DNA from: Bordetella parapertussis
GTDB lineage: Bacteria > Pseudomonadota > Gammaproteobacteria > Burkholderiales > Burkholderiaceae_C
Assembly: GCA_945882755.1 (NCBI GenBank)
Contig: CAMCWS010000076.1
Coordinates: forward strand, 1-9,611
Length of the DNA stretch: 9,611 bases
Reading direction: 5' to 3'
Below the pieces are notes generated by a model. It saw only the letters and a list, made by a program, of their open reading frames with translations. It was not told the origin of the DNA and searched no databases. Each line of letters starts with the position of its first letter. Position 1 is the stretch's first letter. The translations under genes were made by a program, and so were the position numbers. Below, piece by piece: positions 7,767 to 9,611 of this stretch.

Positions 7767-9611
7767 ATGGCAAATATCGATATTCAAGTACCAGACATTG
7801 GCGACTTTGACGAAGTGGCCGTCATTGAATTGCTGGTCAAGGTGGGTGACACCGTGGCGGTGGACCAAAGCCTGATCACTGTGGAGAGCGACAAAGCCTC
7901 TATGGAGATTCCATCCTCCCATGCGGGTGTGGTGACGGCCTTGAAAGTGAAATTGGGGGACAAGGTCAAGCAGGGCTCTTTGGTGTTGACCATGGAGGCT
8001 GCTTCGGCCTCTGGCCTCGCAGTGACGAATAGCGTCATTGCGACTGCCGCGCCCTCCGGGCTTGCAGTGACGAATAGCGTCATTGCGAGCGAAGCGAAGC
8101 AATCTAACGACGGATCGAAGCAACCTCAGACTGCTTCGGCCTTTGGCCTCGCAGTGACAACCGAGCCCCGCGACTACGACCTCATTGTTTTAGGCGGTGG
8201 CCCCGGTGGCTACAGCGCCGCATTCCGGGCCGCAGATTTGGGCCTCAAAGTAGCCATCGTCGAGCGCTATGCCCAACTGGGCGGTGTGTGTTTGAACGTG
8301 GGTTGCATCCCTTCCAAAGCGCTGCTGCATGTGGCGGCGGTGATGGACGAGGTAAGTCACTTGGCCGACATCGGTGTGGACTACGGCAAGCCCAAACTCA
8401 ACATCGACAACTTGCGCGGTCATAAAGAAAAAGTCATTGGCAAACTCACCGGCGGTTTGGCGGCCATGGCCAAAATGCGCAAGGTCACTGTGCTGCGTGG
8501 CTATGGTGTGTTTGTCGATGCCAACCATGTGTCGATCGAAGAAACCACCGGCACAGCGCAAGACAAAACCGGCAAGACACAGGTGGTGAGTTTCAAAACC
8601 TGCATCATCGCCGCGGGCAGCCAAGCGGTGCATTTGCCTTTCATGCCCGACGATCCCCGCGTGGTCGACAGCACCGGCGCGTTGCAACTTGCCAAGGTGC
8701 CCAAGCGCATGTTGGTTTTGGGGGGCGGCATCATTGGTTTGGAGATGGGCACGGTCTACAGCACCTTGGGCGCACGCTTGGATGTGGTCGAGATGATGGA
8801 CGGCCTCATGCAAGGCGCGGACCGCGACTTGGTGAAGGTTTGGCAAAAAATGAATGCGCCACGCTTTGACAACATCATGTTGAAAACCAAAACTGTGTCT
8901 GCTAGAGCAATGGCCAAGGGTATTGAAGTGACCTTTGAAGGCGAGGGTGCTCCCGCACCGCAGGTCTACGACTTGGTGTTGCAAGCGGTGGGTCGCACGC
9001 CCAATGGCAAAAAATGCGGTGCCGACAAAGCGGGTGTGGACGTGACCGAGCGTGGCTTCATCAACGTGGACAAACAAATGCGCACCAACGTGCCGCACAT
9101 CTTCGCGATTGGCGATGTGGTGGGCCAGCCCATGTTGGCACACAAAGCTGTGCACGAGGGCCACGTGGCGGCAGAAGTGATTGCGGGTGAATTGCAAGAC
9201 AAACACGAGCTGGCCTGTGCTGTTTTCGACGCACGTGTCATCCCTTCTGTGGCTTACACCGATCCCGAAGTGGCGTGGGTAGGCTTGACTGAAGACCAGG
9301 CCAAGGCGCAAGGCATCAAGGTGAAAAAAGGTTTGTTCCCTTGGGCTGCATCAGGACGCGCCATCGCCAATGGCCGCGACGAAGGCTTCACCAAACTCTT
9401 GTTTGATGATTCACCCGAAGCGCATGGTCACGGCAAGATTTTGGGCGGCGGTATTGTCGGCACCCATGCGGGCGACATGATTGGCGAGATCGCTTTGGCG
9501 ATTGAGATGGGCGCAGACGCGGTGGACATCGGCAAAACCATCCACCCCCACCCCACGCTGGGCGAAAGCATTGGCATGGCGGCAGAAGTGGCGCATGGGT
9601 CTTGTACGGAT
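7767..9611 (+). CDS. lpdA: Dihydrolipoamide dehydrogenase (E3) with N-terminal lipoyl domain; 3' end cut by window edge
   Basis: E3 is the FAD enzyme that reoxidises dihydrolipoyl arms and makes NADH. My direct translation from ATG 7767 is open for 615 codons to the window end. Domains: lipoyl domain (1-77, Lys43 in ESDKASMEI); repeat-derived linker (78-132); FAD Rossmann motif GGGPGG (143-148); redox disulfide Cys175/Cys180 in [16 protein letters not shown]-binding [12 protein letters not shown]; the second FAD motif [16 protein letters not shown]; and the dimer-interface active site HPHPTLGE (His595, Glu600). The sequence ends ...HGSCTD, where family members usually have only a few residues left. 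The lipoyl-E3 fusion is known from pyruvate dehydrogenase operons of Neisseria and Ralstonia-type bacteria. The linker, normally Ala/Pro-rich, is encoded here by palindromic repeats. It starts 14 bp after aceF, as the third gene of the operon. Confidence 0.97.
   Translation, partial: MANIDIQVPDIGDFDEVAVIELLVKVGDTVAVDQSLITVESDKASMEIPSSHAGVVTALKVKLGDKVKQGSLVLTMEAASASGLAVTNSVIATAAPSGLAVTNSVIASEAKQSNDGSKQPQTASAFGLAVTTEPRDYDLIVLGGGPGGYSAAFRAADLGLKVAIVERYAQLGGVCLNVGCIPSKALLHVAAVMDEVSHLADIGVDYGKPKLNIDNLRGHKEKVIGKLTGGLAAMAKMRKVTVLRGYGVFVDANHVSIEETTGTAQDKTGKTQVVSFKTCIIAAGSQAVHLPFMPDDPRVVDSTGALQLAKVPKRMLVLGGGIIGLEMGTVYSTLGARLDVVEMMDGLMQGADRDLVKVWQKMNAPRFDNIMLKTKTVSARAMAKGIEVTFEGEGAPAPQVYDLVLQAVGRTPNGKKCGADKAGVDVTERGFINVDKQMRTNVPHIFAIGDVVGQPMLAHKAVHEGHVAAEVIAGELQDKHELACAVFDARVIPSVAYTDPEVAWVGLTEDQAKAQGIKVKKGLFPWAASGRAIANGRDEGFTKLLFDDSPEAHGHGKILGGGIVGTHAGDMIGEIALAIEMGADAVDIGKTIHPHPTLGESIGMAAEVAHGSCTD
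7995..8158 (+). repeat. Cluster of palindromic repeats inside lpdA linker
   Basis: The cluster has three parts: a right-half copy (7995-8026); a shortened palindrome (8034-8071, with GCCC-TCC-GGGC at its centre); and a long copy (8079-8158) with arms GTCATTGCGAG (8079-8089) / CTCGCAGTGAC (8148-8158, 10 of 11 pairing) and inner stem CGAAGCA (8116-8122) / TGCTTCG (8132-8138). A 25-base stretch is repeated exactly at 8019-8043 and 8064-8088, 45 bp (15 codons) apart, giving [10 protein letters not shown] twice in the protein. All spacings preserve the reading frame. The cluster encodes E3 residues 77 to about 131, between the lipoyl and FAD domains. Confidence 0.92.

Noticed and set aside
6652..8158. 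A CRISPR array
   Set aside because: The repeats are palindromic, of irregular spacing and subtype, only a few copies, lie in frame inside coding sequence, and no cas gene is near.
6652..8158. Repeats breaking the genes (pseudogenes)
   Set aside because: Every insertion length preserves the frame, there are no stops, and all catalytic motifs downstream are intact in both enzymes.
8190..9311. A 373-codon open frame on the minus strand inside lpdA
   Set aside because: It is antisense to the full-length E3 frame; its His-rich composition is typical of a shadow frame and it shows no motif.

Overview
The window looks like a chromosomal housekeeping locus of a betaproteobacterium of the order Burkholderiales, probably Comamonadaceae (Limnohabitans/Rhodoferax/Polaromonas-like). 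This rests on the single-chain E1 pyruvate dehydrogenase, the dihydrolipoamide dehydrogenase carrying its own N-terminal lipoyl domain, the FixJ-type regulator and codon usage. The genus is an inference.

Layout. Bases 1-3548 form a leftward (minus-strand) block in transcription order: a membrane-bound double-PAS sensor histidine kinase (3548-1035), a FixJ/NarL-type response regulator (1006-383), and the start of folD (383 to beyond base 1). The regulator stop and the folD start overlap by one base. A 146-bp AT-rich divergent intergenic region (3549-3694) separates this block from a rightward pyruvate dehydrogenase operon: aceE/E1 (3695-6406), aceF/E2 (6424-7752) and lpdA/E3 (7767 to beyond 9611, probably lacking only a few C-terminal codons). 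Gaps in the operon are 17 and 14 bp, each with a Shine-Dalgarno, and no terminator is visible between genes.

How the genes work together. E1 decarboxylates pyruvate and acetylates the lipoyl arm, E2 passes the acetyl group to CoA, and E3 reoxidises the dihydrolipoyl arm to NADH. Both E2 and E3 carry a lipoyl domain here. The divergent kinase/regulator pair is a reasonable candidate regulator of central carbon metabolism, but nothing in the sequence proves it controls the operon.

Most unusual feature. The linkers directly after the lipoyl domains of both E2 and E3 are built from in-frame copies of a dispersed palindromic repeat (arms like GTCATTGCGAG ... CTCGCARTGAC). The repeats replace the Ala/Pro-rich linker expected in these enzymes. 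In both proteins the repeat-derived segment starts at the same residue number (about 78), and all copies are read in the same frame (VIAS-AKQ ... ASxxGLAVT). This resembles the protein-coding palindromic elements known from Rickettsia, but sits in two neighbouring subunits of one complex, at homologous positions.
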